In this document: positions 6,310 to 13,560 of the stretch, in pieces | How the letters are laid out: every line of letters begins with the position of its first letter | Position numbering within the stretch: the first letter of the stretch is position 1 | DNA from: an uncultured Streptococcus sp. | GTDB taxonomy: Bacteria > Bacillota > Bacilli > Lactobacillales > Streptococcaceae | Direction: 5' to 3' | Assembly (NCBI GenBank): GCA_934201655.1 | Contig: CAKPXD010000013.1 | Coordinates: 1 to 18,306 of the forward strand | Length of the DNA: 18,306 nucleotides | Made by a program: the position numbers and the translations under genes | Notes under the pieces: generated by a model | The model's input: only the letters and a program-made list of their open reading frames with translations | Databases searched by the model: none | What the model was told of the DNA's origin: nothing

Positions 6310-7023
6310 CTAAAGTGGGCGTTTGTTGGGCATACCAGCCTTACGTGGGTATTTATTTGGAGTTTCCTTTTTCTTTTCTACAATGGTGATGTAGCGAGGG
6401 TCTCCATTAGGAAGTGTGTAGCTAATGTTATCTTCAACCTTACTAAAGAGAAGGTTGAGAGCATTTTTGGCTTCTGTCAATTCCTCAGGAGCATTACTGG
6501 CCTTAAGAGCTAAAAGATTTCCACCAACTTTAAGGTAGGGAATGGTTAACTCTGAGAGAACTTGCATGCGAGCAACTGCACGAGCTGTCACAATGTCGAA
6601 TTGGGCACGGAAGTTCTTGTCTTGGGCAAAGTCTTCGGCACGTCCATGGTAGAAATGAACCCCTTCTAAATCAAGCTCCTCAGCTAGAAGCTGAAGGAAG
6701 TTAATGCGCTTGTTCAGAGAATCAATGATAGTCACATCTAGCTGAGGGTAGAGAATCTTCATAGGAAGACTTGGGAATCCTGCACCAGCGCCAATATCCA
6801 GTAACTTAATTTCTTGGTTTTCTATCAACCCTTGTAGGATAGGAGCGATAGAATCATAAAAGTGCTTAAGGTAAACCTCTTCCTTTTCAGTAATGGCAGT
6901 CAGGTTGATTTTTTGGTTCCACTCGACTAAAAGTTCGAAATAGCGCTCAAATTGAAATTTTTGCTGGTCAGAAAGATTAATATTTTGTTGGTCAAGTAAT
7001 GAGTAAAAAATTTCTGGTTTCAT
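6310..7023 (-). CDS. rsmG: 16S rRNA (guanine-N7) methyltransferase RsmG (GidB)
   Basis: 237 residues from ATG 7023, preceded by AGAAGGA. An in-frame ATG at 7047 would add eight residues but lacks a ribosome site. The SAM-binding glycine-rich loop [11 protein letters not shown] lies at 74-84, preceded by the family's [10 protein letters not shown] (35-44) and [15 protein letters not shown] in the middle is also diagnostic. The enzyme methylates G527 of 16S rRNA in the decoding region; loss is known to give low-level streptomycin resistance. The C-terminal tail is basic ([14 protein letters not shown]), as in other streptococcal copies. It is divergent from lemA and monocistronic. Confidence 0.95.
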   Translation of the reverse strand: MKPEIFYSLLDQQNINLSDQQKFQFERYFELLVEWNQKINLTAITEKEEVYLKHFYDSIAPILQGLIENQEIKLLDIGAGAGFPSLPMKILYPQLDVTIIDSLNKRINFLQLLAEELDLEGVHFYHGRAEDFAQDKNFRAQFDIVTARAVARMQVLSELTIPYLKVGGNLLALKASNAPEELTEAKNALNLLFSKVEDNISYTLPNGDPRYITIVEKKKETPNKYPRKAGMPNKRPL

Positions 7024-7050
7024 AGTTCTGTCCTTCTTGTATATCATCTT

Positions 7051-7059
7051 ATTTTACCA
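7051..7059 (-). promoter_or_regulatory. Extended -10 of rsmG
   Basis: The minus strand reads TGG-TAAAAT (7059-7051), 28 bp before the start codon. The -35 position (ATCAAA) is poor. The divergent lemA gene must start from the same ~90-bp gap; TATACT at 7079-7084 is a possible plus-strand -10 with no clear -35. Confidence 0.5.
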
Positions 7060-7114
7060 CAAAAACATGGAAATTTGATATACTTGTACTAATCTAAAAG
7101 CAGAAAGGAGCTTT

Positions 7115-7678
7115 ATGATGCAATGGATGTTTTTTGGAGTTCTTGCTCTAATTATTTTCTTGGTGATTGACTGCTATAATAAATTGGTGAGAAATCGTAT
7201 GCAGACCAAGGAAGCTTGGAGTCAGATCGATGTTCAGTTGAAGCGTCGAAATGATCTCTTACCAAACTTAATTGAAACAGTTAAAGGTTATGCTAAATAC
7301 GAAAGTTCTACTCTTGAAAAGGTGACTGAACTCCGTAGACAAGTAGCTGTAGCAACTACACCTGCAGAAGCCATGAAAGCTAGTGATGCACTGACACGTC
7401 AGATATCTGGTATCTTTGCGGTTGCAGAGAACTATCCAGACTTGAAGGCTAGTGGCAACTTTGCTCACTTACAAGAAGAACTGACTAACACAGAAAACAA
7501 AATATCATATTCTCGCCAACTTTATAACAGTGTCGTTAGCAACTACAATGTTAAATTAGAAACTTTCCCAAGTAATCTGGTTGCGGCTATCTTTGGCTTC
7601 AAGGCAGCGGATTTCCTTCAGACTCCAGAAGAAGAAAAGGATGCTCCTAGAGTTGATTTTAGTGGTTTAGGTGACTAA
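7115..7678 (+). CDS. lemA: LemA family membrane protein
   Basis: 187 residues (ATG 7115, or the adjacent ATG 7118), with AAAGGAG at 7104-7110. One N-terminal membrane helix (about residues 4-19, [16 protein letters not shown]) is followed by long helices. The LemA signature [27 protein letters not shown] is split as [10 protein letters not shown] (34-43) and [10 protein letters not shown] (44-53). [17 protein letters not shown] near the C-terminus is also typical. The biochemical role of LemA is not established. In streptococci it is regularly followed by htpX, as here, which hints at a shared role in envelope protein quality control. Confidence 0.93.
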   Translation: MMQWMFFGVLALIIFLVIDCYNKLVRNRMQTKEAWSQIDVQLKRRNDLLPNLIETVKGYAKYESSTLEKVTELRRQVAVATTPAEAMKASDALTRQISGIFAVAENYPDLKASGNFAHLQEELTNTENKISYSRQLYNSVVSNYNVKLETFPSNLVAAIFGFKAADFLQTPEEEKDAPRVDFSGLGD

Positions 7679-7679
7679 G

Positions 7680-8579
7680 ATGCTGTACAAACAAATCGCT
7701 AGTAATAAACGTAAAACTTGGGTTCTTTTAATTGTCTTCTTTCTTTTGTTAGCTATTGTAGGTTATGCAGTTGGATATCTTTTCATGAACTCAGGTATCT
7801 GGGGCGTGACCGTAGCCATGATTATCGGTTTTATCTATGCCTTGACCATGATTTTTCAATCTACAGAGATTGTCATGAGCATGAATGGTGCGCGTGAAGT
7901 TGATAGGAATGAAGAACCAGTTCTCTATCATGTTGTTGAGGATATGGCTATGGTGGCGCAAATTCCTATGCCACGAGTTTATGTCATTGATGATGCTGGC
8001 TTAAATGCTTTCGCCACAGGTTCGAATCCTCAAAATGCTGCTGTAGCAGCAACTTCAGGACTTCTAGAGATCATGAATCGTGAGGAGTTAGAAGCTGTAA
8101 TCGGGCATGAAGTTAGTCACATACGCAACTTGGATATTCGAATCTCTACCATTGCTGTTGCTCTTGCCAGTGCCATTACCCTTTTATCAAGTATGGCTGG
8201 TCGTATGATGTGGTGGGGTGGAGCATCACGTAGTAGAAGAAATAGTGACCGTGACAGTGGAGGACTTGAAGTGATTATGTTAGTTATTTCTCTCCTAGCA
8301 ATTGTTCTGGCACCTCTTGCAGCAACTTTGGTACAGTTAGCCATTTCTCGCCAACGAGAATTTCTAGCAGATGCTTCAAGTGTGGAATTAACTCGTAATC
8401 CGCAAGGGATGATCAATGCTTTACAAAAATTAGACAATAGTCAACCCATGAGTCATCATGTGGATGATGCTAGTAGTGCACTTTATATCAATGATCCTCA
8501 AAAACCAGGTTTCTTGAAAAAACTATTTTATACGCATCCACCCATTTCAGAACGGATTGAGCGTTTGAAACATATGTAA
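7680..8579 (+). CDS. htpX: Membrane zinc metalloprotease HtpX (M48)
   Basis: 299 residues from ATG 7680. The in-frame GTG at 7671 would overlap lemA by 8 bp; the AGGTG at 7668-7672 fits a start at 7680. Two N-terminal helices (about 13-35 and 40-60) precede the catalytic domain. Zinc motif His143-Glu144-V-S-His147 lies in GHEVSHIRN and the third ligand Glu227 in REFLADASS. Two more helices lie between them (158-175 and 198-222), around an Arg/Ser/Asp-rich loop. HtpX degrades misfolded membrane proteins from the cytoplasmic face. It begins one base after the lemA stop, so the two are co-transcribed. Confidence 0.95.
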   Translation: MLYKQIASNKRKTWVLLIVFFLLLAIVGYAVGYLFMNSGIWGVTVAMIIGFIYALTMIFQSTEIVMSMNGAREVDRNEEPVLYHVVEDMAMVAQIPMPRVYVIDDAGLNAFATGSNPQNAAVAATSGLLEIMNREELEAVIGHEVSHIRNLDIRISTIAVALASAITLLSSMAGRMMWWGGASRSRRNSDRDSGGLEVIMLVISLLAIVLAPLAATLVQLAISRQREFLADASSVELTRNPQGMINALQKLDNSQPMSHHVDDASSALYINDPQKPGFLKKLFYTHPPISERIERLKHM

Positions 8580-8580
8580 A

Positions 8581-8615
8581 AAACATCCAGAGGTTTTCTC
8601 TGGATGTTTCTTTTA
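8581..8615. terminator. Bidirectional terminator after htpX
   Basis: A 12-bp perfect stem AAACATCCAGAG (8581-8592) / CTCTGGATGTTT (8598-8609), loop GTTTT, then CTTTT. On the minus strand the stem runs into GATGTTTTTT, so it can also end the convergent small gene. Confidence 0.88.
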
Positions 8616-8642
8616 TGAGTTTAGTGCACGAGATTGTACTTT

Positions 8643-8972
8643 TTAAAGACCGAAAACAGGTCCATAAAGCGTCAGCGTATGTTTAACGTGATCGTAGTGG
8701 AACTTATCATAGTTTCGCCAAGCAGTGCGAGCCTGGTCGTTTAGTTTTAAGCTACCGAGTCCAATCAAAAGACTAGTACGTTGGTAAAAGGCTTCCAGCT
8801 CAATTAAGATGGCGTTATCTAGTTTCTCAGTTTTTTTAAGTGCTCTGAGAATTTCGTCTATATTTTGCTGTAAGCGTAGGTCATCTGGTAGTCCCTGTTT
8901 ACAGCTTTGTATTGTTTGGTTTAATTCTGTAACGAGTTGATAGGCTTCTGTTAAAAGGGCTTTGTCTTCCAT
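8643..8972 (-). CDS. Small helical protein of unknown function
   Basis: 109 residues with no recognised domain. The ribosome site is strong (AAAGGAGGA, about 8 nt before ATG) and a good promoter lies upstream, so the gene is real. The first ~65 residues are predicted helical from their heptad-like pattern of Leu/Ile (AYQLVTELNQTIQ..., IDEILRALKKTEKLDNAILIELEAF). The last third is aromatic and basic (AWRNYDKFHYDHVKH). There is no signal peptide and no transmembrane segment. Its size and all-helical look recall enterocin-A-type bacteriocin immunity proteins, but I see no specific motif and give that as a guess only. It is convergent with htpX and divergent from yceD. Confidence 0.8.
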   Translation of the reverse strand: MEDKALLTEAYQLVTELNQTIQSCKQGLPDDLRLQQNIDEILRALKKTEKLDNAILIELEAFYQRTSLLIGLGSLKLNDQARTAWRNYDKFHYDHVKHTLTLYGPVFGL

Positions 8973-9008
8973 ATGAGCGTCCTCCTTTGCTCATGTATTG
9001 ATGACTAA

Positions 9009-9036
9009 AGTATAGCACAAAAAATAAATTTGTCAT
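9009..9036 (-). promoter_or_regulatory. Promoter of the 109-residue gene
   Basis: Minus strand: ATGACA (9036-9031), a 16-bp spacer and extended -10 TGC-TATACT (9017-9009). The -10 arrangement is identical to that of uraA. Confidence 0.75.
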
Positions 9037-9102
9037 AATAAATATATAAAAAATACAGAAAGATGTTTTGAAAGTTTAGAGGCCTTACTTGAACTCTTTT
9101 CA

Positions 9103-9111
9103 TGTTATAAT
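9103..9111 (+). promoter_or_regulatory. Extended -10 promoter of yceD-nth
   Basis: A perfect extended -10, TGT-TATAAT (9103-9111), 28 bp before the yceD ATG. The -35 region (CCTTAC at 9083-9088) is weak, which an extended -10 can tolerate. Confidence 0.75.
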
Positions 9112-9139
9112 CAAGGGAGTAAATCTTAATGGAGGAAGT

Positions 9140-9682
9140 ATGAAATTAAATATTCAAGAAATCCGTAAGCAACCTGAAGGTTTGCATTTTGAGCAAACTC
9201 TGGACTTGGCAACTGACTTACGTGAGCGCAATCAAGAAATTTTAGATGTCAAAGATATTGTCGCAGTAGGAAAAGTTCAGTACGAGGACCGTATGTTTTT
9301 CCTAGACTATCTCTTGTCTTATACAATCGTTTTAGCTTCTAGCCGTAGTATGGAACCGGTAGAATTGCAAGAATCATATCCAGTGACAGAAGTCTTTATG
9401 GAAGGTGCTACCAATCAACTGGATCAAGAAGTTTTAGATGATGACTTGGTTTTACCTATCGAAAATGGTGAAATCGACCTTGCGGAGAGTGTTTCAGATA
9501 ATATCTTGCTCAATATTCCAATCAAGGTCTTAACGGCTGAGGAAGAAGCTGGTCAGGGTTTTGTCTCTGGAAATGACTGGCAAATCATGTCTGAGGAAGA
9601 ATATCAAGCTCAACAAGCAGTTAAGAAAGAAGAAAATAGTCCTTTTGCAGGGTTGCAAGGGCTGTTTAACGGAGATGAGTAG
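9140..9682 (+). CDS. yceD: YceD/DUF177 family protein
   Basis: 180 residues from ATG 9140, with GGAGG at 9131-9135. The longer in-frame ATG at 9089 lies upstream of the promoter -10 and is rejected. It has the DUF177 pattern: an N-terminal MKLNIQEIRK strand, a central VQYEDRMFFLDYLLSYTIVLASSRS, an acidic stretch (LDDDLVLPIENGEIDL), and a C-terminal segment with an acidic, glutamine-rich linker. Family members influence 23S rRNA levels in E. coli and plants; the molecular mechanism is not settled. In many Firmicutes yceD precedes rpmF, but here it is joined directly to nth with no gap (TAG then ATG). Confidence 0.9.
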   Translation: MKLNIQEIRKQPEGLHFEQTLDLATDLRERNQEILDVKDIVAVGKVQYEDRMFFLDYLLSYTIVLASSRSMEPVELQESYPVTEVFMEGATNQLDQEVLDDDLVLPIENGEIDLAESVSDNILLNIPIKVLTAEEEAGQGFVSGNDWQIMSEEEYQAQQAVKKEENSPFAGLQGLFNGDE

Positions 9683-10312
9683 ATGGTTTTATCCAAAAAA
9701 CGTGCCCGTCATGTCATAGAAGAAATCATTGCTCTTTTTCCTGATGCGAAACCAAGTCTAGATTTTCGCAATCATTTTGAATTGCTAGTTGCAGTCATGT
9801 TGTCTGCTCAAACGACAGATGCTGCGGTAAATAAAGCAACTCCAGCTCTTTTTGAAGCGTTCCCTACGCCTCAAGCCATGGCAGATGCTAGTGAGAGTGA
9901 AATTGCAAAACATATTTCTCGCTTAGGACTTTACCGCAACAAGGCCAAGTTCCTCAAGAAATGTGCCCAACAACTATTAGAAGATTTTGATGGTCAAGTA
10001 CCTCAGACACGTGAGGAATTAGAAAGCTTGGCAGGAGTTGGTCGTAAAACAGCTAATGTAGTCATGAGTGTGGGCTTTGGAATTCCAGCTTTTGCGGTAG
10101 ATACTCATGTGGAGCGCATTTGCAAACACCATGATATTGTTAAAAAATCAGCTACTCCCCTAGAGGTTGAAAAACGTGTCATGGAGGTTTTGCCACCAGA
10201 AGAATGGTTGGCTGCTCACCAGGCCATGATTTACTTTGGTCGTGCTATCTGTCATCCCAAAAATCCAGAATGCGAACACTATCCACAGTTATACGATTTT
10301 AGTTCATTATAA
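9683..10312 (+). CDS. nth: Endonuclease III (DNA glycosylase/AP lyase) lacking two Fe-S cysteines
   Basis: 209 residues. The helix-hairpin-helix LESLAGVGRKTANVV carries catalytic Lys122, and Asp140 in FAVDTHVERI completes the active site; both line up with E. coli Lys120 and Asp138. AQTTD at 42-46 is the usual N-terminal family motif. The enzyme removes oxidised pyrimidines and cleaves at the abasic site. The C-terminal iron-sulfur motif C-x6-C-x2-C-x5-C is broken. Cys190 and Cys197 are present, but the third and fourth positions are Tyr200 and Phe206 (CHPKNPECEHYPQLYDF), so a normal [4Fe-4S] cluster should not form. The start follows the yceD stop with no gap, using GGAG at 9671-9674, which points to translational coupling. 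Confidence 0.93.
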   Translation: MVLSKKRARHVIEEIIALFPDAKPSLDFRNHFELLVAVMLSAQTTDAAVNKATPALFEAFPTPQAMADASESEIAKHISRLGLYRNKAKFLKKCAQQLLEDFDGQVPQTREELESLAGVGRKTANVVMSVGFGIPAFAVDTHVERICKHHDIVKKSATPLEVEKRVMEVLPPEEWLAAHQAMIYFGRAICHPKNPECEHYPQLYDFSSL

Positions 10313-10316
10313 GACC

Positions 10317-10333
10317 AAACATTGAATGTTTTT
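10317..10333 (+). terminator. Weak hairpin after nth
   Basis: A short stem AAACAT / ATGTTT with loop TGA and two following T. It is likely a poor terminator, so some read-through from yceD-nth into the pyr leader is possible. Confidence 0.4.
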
Positions 10334-10335
10334 AC

Positions 10336-10364
10336 TTGCTTTGAACTGGGCTTTGTGATATAGT
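10336..10364 (+). promoter_or_regulatory. pyr operon promoter
   Basis: -35 TTGCTT (10336-10341), a 17-bp spacer and extended -10 TGA-TATAGT (10356-10364). The predicted start is near 10371, giving a ~150-nt leader before pyrR. Confidence 0.78.
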
Positions 10365-10389
10365 AAGAACAATAAAATATTCCTTTAAA

Positions 10390-10407
10390 CCTGTCCCGTG
10401 AGGCAGG
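10390..10407 (+). promoter_or_regulatory. PyrR-binding stem-loop (anti-antiterminator) of pyr operon
   Basis: CCTG-TCCCGTGAGG-CAGG, matching the PyrR loop consensus TCCNGNGAGG. It is followed at once by CAAGGAG (10408-10414), which can instead pair with CTCCTTG (10483-10489) in the terminator stem to form an antiterminator. PyrR with UMP/UTP should hold the upstream loop and release the terminator. Confidence 0.93.
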
Positions 10408-10478
10408 CAAGGAGCTCGATAAAGTAGAAGGGTAAGTCTATGCTGTTTCCAGTATGGCTCGCTTAATGATACATTCTC

Positions 10479-11043
<565 letters not shown>

Positions 11044-11060
11044 AAGCTAAAGGAGTAGCC

Positions 11061-11984
11061 ATGTCAGAAAATCAACAAGCACTCAAACATGTGGTGTCCA
11101 TGGAAGATCTCACTGTAGATCAGGTTATAAAATTGATTAAACGAGGGATTGAGTTTAAAAATGGAGCCCAGTTGCCCTACGAAGACCATCCCATTGTTTC
11201 CAACCTTTTCTTTGAAAATTCGACAAGAACGCATAAATCCTTCGAAGTTGCAGAGATTAAACTGGGACTGGAACGACTTGACTTTGATGTGAATACAAGC
11301 TCGGTAAACAAGGGTGAGACACTCTATGATACAATCCTGACCTTGTCTGCGCTTGGTGTAGATATCTGTGTTATTCGGCACCCAGAGGTTGATTACTACA
11401 GGGAATTGATTGCGAGCCCAACCATTACGACATCGATTATCAATGGTGGTGATGGCTCAGGGCAACATCCAAGTCAGAGTCTGCTTGATTTGATGACAAT
11501 TTACGAAGAATTTGGCCGTTTTGAAGGACTTAAGGTTGCCATTGCTGGTGACTTGGACCATTCACGTGTTGCCAAGTCCAATATGCAGATTTTGAAACGT
11601 TTAGGTGCTGAACTTTACTTTGCAGGACCTGAGGAATGGAGAAGTCAAGAGTTTGCAGATTATGGTCAGTTTGTAACTATTGACGAGATTGTTGACCAGG
11701 TAGATGTTCTGATGTTGCTTCGAGTTCAACATGAACGCCACGAAAGTGGAGCAGTCTTCTCAAAAGAAGAGTATCACGCTCAACATGGCTTGAACCAAGA
11801 ACGCTATAATCGCTTAAAAGAAGAAGCAATCATTATGCATCCGGCTCCTGTGAATCGGGATGTGGAAATTGCCGATTATCTTGTTGAAGCACCAAAATCA
11901 CGCATTGTCCAACAAATGACCAATGGAGTATTTGTTCGAATGGCAATCTTAGAATCCGTATTGGCAAGTAGAAAAGCCAAATAA
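11061..11984 (+). CDS. pyrB: Aspartate carbamoyltransferase catalytic subunit
   Basis: 307 residues from ATG 11061 with AAAGGAG upstream. The carbamoyl-phosphate site Ser54-T-R-T57 lies in [13 protein letters not shown], and the mobile loop with Lys84 in [17 protein letters not shown] starts at 136, and HPAPVNRD at 260-267 is the active-site proline loop. It joins carbamoyl phosphate and aspartate to form N-carbamoyl-aspartate. No pyrI regulatory subunit is present, as is normal in Firmicutes, where control lies in the PyrR attenuator. Confidence 0.96.
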   Translation: MSENQQALKHVVSMEDLTVDQVIKLIKRGIEFKNGAQLPYEDHPIVSNLFFENSTRTHKSFEVAEIKLGLERLDFDVNTSSVNKGETLYDTILTLSALGVDICVIRHPEVDYYRELIASPTITTSIINGGDGSGQHPSQSLLDLMTIYEEFGRFEGLKVAIAGDLDHSRVAKSNMQILKRLGAELYFAGPEEWRSQEFADYGQFVTIDEIVDQVDVLMLLRVQHERHESGAVFSKEEYHAQHGLNQERYNRLKEEAIIMHPAPVNRDVEIADYLVEAPKSRIVQQMTNGVFVRMAILESVLASRKAK

Positions 11985-12033
11985 GACACAAAACGTTAAA
12001 AGACGCCAGTGAGCGTCCACGAGAGGTGAAAAT

Positions 12034-13113
12034 ATGACAAAAAGACTTCTAGTTTTAGAAGATGGCACAGTTTTTGAAGGTAAGGCCTTCGGTGCAGATA
12101 TTGATGTAACAGGGGAAATAGTCTTTAACACAGGGATGACAGGATATCAAGAATCCATTACAGACCAATCTTATAATGGACAAATCTTGACCTTCACATA
12201 TCCACTAGTAGGGAATTATGGAGTTAACCGTGACGACTACGAGTCTATCAGTCCTACTTGTAAAGGAGTTGTGGTTTTCGAAGAGGCTCGTAGAGCCAGC
12301 AACTGGCGTAACCAAATGACGCTAGACGAATTCTTGAAGGCTAAGAAAATTCCTGGAATTTCAGGCATTGACACTCGAGCTCTTACAAAAATTATCCGTA
12401 AACATGGAACAATGCGTGCAACTTTGACACATGCTGGCGATAGTATGGATCACATTGCAGATCAACTTCAAGCAACTGTCTTACCGACTGATAATATCAG
12501 ACAAGTTTCTACAAAGACTGCTTATCCAGCTCCAGGAGTTGGCTTAAGCGTTGTTTTAGTAGACTTCGGCCTTAAACACTCTATTTTACGAGAGCTATCT
12601 AAACGTGATGGTAACGTGACTGTAGTTCCATACACAACTACGGCTGAGGAAATCTTACATTTAAACCCTGACGGAGTTATGTTGTCAAATGGTCCTGGGA
12701 ATCCAGAAGATGTACCAGAAGCTCTTGAGATGATCCGAGGTATTCTCGGGAAAATTCCAATCTTTGGTATCTGTATGGGTCACCAGCTCTTTGCGATGGC
12801 AAATGGTGCTAAGACCTATAAAATGAAGTTTGGTCACCGTGGTTTTAACCATGCTGTTCGTGAAATTGCAACTGGGCGCGTGGACTTCACTAGTCAAAAT
12901 CATGGTTATGCGGTTAGCCGTGAGGATTTACCAGAGCACTTAATCATCACACACGAAGAAATCAATGACAAGTCAGTTGAAGGCGTACGTCACAGATATC
13001 TACCAGGTTTCTCTGTGCAATTCCACCCAGACGCAGCTCCTGGGCCACATGATGCAAGTTATCTATTTGATGAGTTCATTGAGATGATGGAAGCTTTCAA
13101 ACAAGCAAACTAA
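12034..13113 (+). CDS. carA: Carbamoyl-phosphate synthase small (glutaminase) subunit
   Basis: 359 residues with GAGAGGTG upstream. The N-terminal CPSase small domain (about 1-150) has the expected [11 protein letters not shown] at 30-40. The class I amidotransferase domain has [10 protein letters not shown] (217-226), the nucleophile Cys247 in FGICMGHQL, and His331 in [15 protein letters not shown]. It hydrolyses glutamine and channels ammonia to CarB. The third triad residue is Asp333 where most relatives have Glu (HPE); this is conservative and may be common in streptococci. It sits 49 bp after pyrB, while the gap to carB is unusually long. Confidence 0.96.
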   Translation: MTKRLLVLEDGTVFEGKAFGADIDVTGEIVFNTGMTGYQESITDQSYNGQILTFTYPLVGNYGVNRDDYESISPTCKGVVVFEEARRASNWRNQMTLDEFLKAKKIPGISGIDTRALTKIIRKHGTMRATLTHAGDSMDHIADQLQATVLPTDNIRQVSTKTAYPAPGVGLSVVLVDFGLKHSILRELSKRDGNVTVVPYTTTAEEILHLNPDGVMLSNGPGNPEDVPEALEMIRGILGKIPIFGICMGHQLFAMANGAKTYKMKFGHRGFNHAVREIATGRVDFTSQNHGYAVSREDLPEHLIITHEEINDKSVEGVRHRYLPGFSVQFHPDAAPGPHDASYLFDEFIEMMEAFKQAN

Positions 13114-13124
13114 AGACGAGTGAG

Positions 13125-13143
13125 AAATCGTCGGAGAATTTAT
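13125..13143 (+). repeat. 19-bp direct repeat, copy 1
   Basis: AAATCGTCGGAGAATTTAT, identical to 13371-13389. Here it is followed by GGAATTGAACACGG rather than by a PyrR-like stem-loop, as if an internal segment were deleted from this copy. Confidence 0.9.
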
Positions 13144-13155
13144 GGAATTGAACAC

Positions 13156-13241
13156 GGACGGAAAGCTCGGAATTTAGATAAACCAACAAGGATAGAAATC
13201 CTTCTATAGTTTCCTAAAATTCAGTCGCTTTCTTATCGTCC
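13156..13241 (+). other. Long nested hairpin 1 in carA-carB gap
   Basis: Nested pairings along one axis: GGACG (13156-13160) with CGTCC (13237-13241), AAAGC with GCTTT, GAATTTAG (13170-13177) with CTAAAATTC (13214-13222, one bulge), and AAAC with GTTT. The tip is AAGGAT-AGAA-ATCCTT (13188-13203). It has internal loops but a consistent order, suggesting a folded RNA. Confidence 0.65.
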
Positions 13242-13258
13242 TTTGTATCTTATTTAAT

Positions 13259-13276
13259 GTCGCTCTGTGAGGCGAC
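13259..13276 (+). promoter_or_regulatory. Stem-loop A, PyrR-loop-like
   Basis: Stem GTCGC (13259-13263) / GCGAC (13272-13276) with 8-nt loop TCTGTGAG. The PyrR sites in this window, counted with their U-G closing pair, have loop CCCGTGAG. The flanks TTTAATGTC and GAC-GAA also match the uraA leader site. Confidence 0.55.
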
Positions 13277-13298
13277 GAATAGAAAGGCAGGTCGTTTC

Positions 13299-13374
13299 TT
13301 TTAGTCGCTATATGGCGAACTAAAAACTCCCTGCACTAGATTTTTTACCGAAAATGTTCGTTTCGCTAAAAAAT
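13299..13374 (+). other. Hairpin and A/T inverted repeat with T6 run between the two modules
   Basis: TTTTAGT-CGC (13299-13308) pairs with GCG-A-ACTAAAA (13315-13325), possibly extended by GCAGG / CCTGC outside it. After it, ATTTTTTACCGAAA (13340-13353) pairs with TTTCGCTAAAAAAT (13361-13374) with one C-C mismatch. The T6 (13341-13346) could act as a terminator tail for the first hairpin or be sequestered in the second, so the two are plausible alternative states. Confidence 0.5.
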
Positions 13375-13389
13375 CGTCGGAGAATTTAT
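13371..13389 (+). repeat. 19-bp direct repeat, copy 2
   Basis: Identical to 13125-13143. Its first bases also form the right arm of the A/T inverted repeat. It leads directly into stem-loop B. Confidence 0.9.
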
Positions 13390-13394
13390 TTAAT

Positions 13395-13412
13395 GGCAAT
13401 CAGAGAGTTGCC
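13395..13412 (+). promoter_or_regulatory. Stem-loop B, PyrR-loop-like
   Basis: Stem GGCAA (13395-13399) / TTGCC (13408-13412) with 8-nt loop TCAGAGAG. Compared with stem-loop A, three of five base pairs are changed on both sides and pairing is kept. The flanks (TTTAATG before, CGAATAGAAAGG after) are identical. Confidence 0.55.
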
Positions 13413-13429
13413 GAATAGAAAGGAGAAGG

Positions 13430-13463
13430 GTAGTTCGTATTTGCTGAACTGAATACGGGCTAC
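13430..13463 (+). other. 12-bp stem downstream of stem-loop B
   Basis: GTAGTTCGTATT (13430-13441) pairs with AATACGGGCTAC (13452-13463) over all 12 positions, with two G-U pairs and a 10-nt loop. G-U pairs keep the RNA helix but not a DNA palindrome, pointing to function as RNA. Confidence 0.65.
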
Positions 13464-13535
13464 GGACGGTGCTAAAAAGATAGTTATTCCTAGAACTAAC
13501 AGTTCTTCGTCATAACTCCTATTTTAGCTTTGTCC
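13464..13535 (+). other. Long nested hairpin 2 before carB
   Basis: GGACGG (13464-13469) pairs with TTGTCC (13530-13535, two G-U). Inside it come GCTAAAA (13471-13477) with TTTTAGC (13522-13528), AGTTAT with ATAACT, and tip GAACT-AAC-AGTTC (13493-13505). It ends 25 nt before the carB start codon, close enough to affect ribosome access. Confidence 0.7.
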
Positions 13536-13560
13536 GCTTGACGCCCTTAATATCTTATAA

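Larger units (their letters stand above)
13114..13560 (+). promoter_or_regulatory. Structured carA-carB intergenic region (candidate cis-acting RNA)
   Basis: 447 nt with no credible gene. From 5' to 3' it holds: a 19-bp repeat copy (13125-13143), a long nested hairpin (13156-13241), stem-loop A (13259-13276), a hairpin (13299-13325), and an A/T inverted repeat containing T6 (13340-13374). Then come the second 19-bp copy (13371-13389), stem-loop B (13395-13412), a 12-bp stem (13430-13463) and a second long nested hairpin (13464-13535). Both long hairpins begin with ACGGACGG and are preceded by similar 13-nt sequences (GAATTGAACACGG, GAACTGAATACGG), so the region looks built by partial duplication. 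Short ORFs of 11-19 codons (starts at 13142, 13257 and 13393) differ in protein sequence while RNA pairing is kept, which argues against coding. No good promoter was found. Function is inferred, not shown. Confidence 0.7.

Noticed and set aside
7671..7679. GTG start for htpX overlapping lemA
   Set aside because: ATG 7680 matches the family N-terminus and the AGGTG spacing.
9089..9139. N-terminal extension of yceD from ATG 9089
   Set aside because: It begins upstream of the TGTTATAAT promoter; ATG 9140 has GGAGG and the family N-terminus.
13274..13281. ComX cin-box-like GACGAATA (and GCCGAATA at 13410-13417)
   Set aside because: It is one mismatch from TACGAATA, but it is part of the duplicated stem-loop flank, the second copy has two mismatches, and carB is not a competence gene.
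13114..13560. T-box or known metabolite riboswitch
   Set aside because: No T-box sequence (UGGGUGG with antiterminator bulge) and no motif of a riboswitch class I can recognise.
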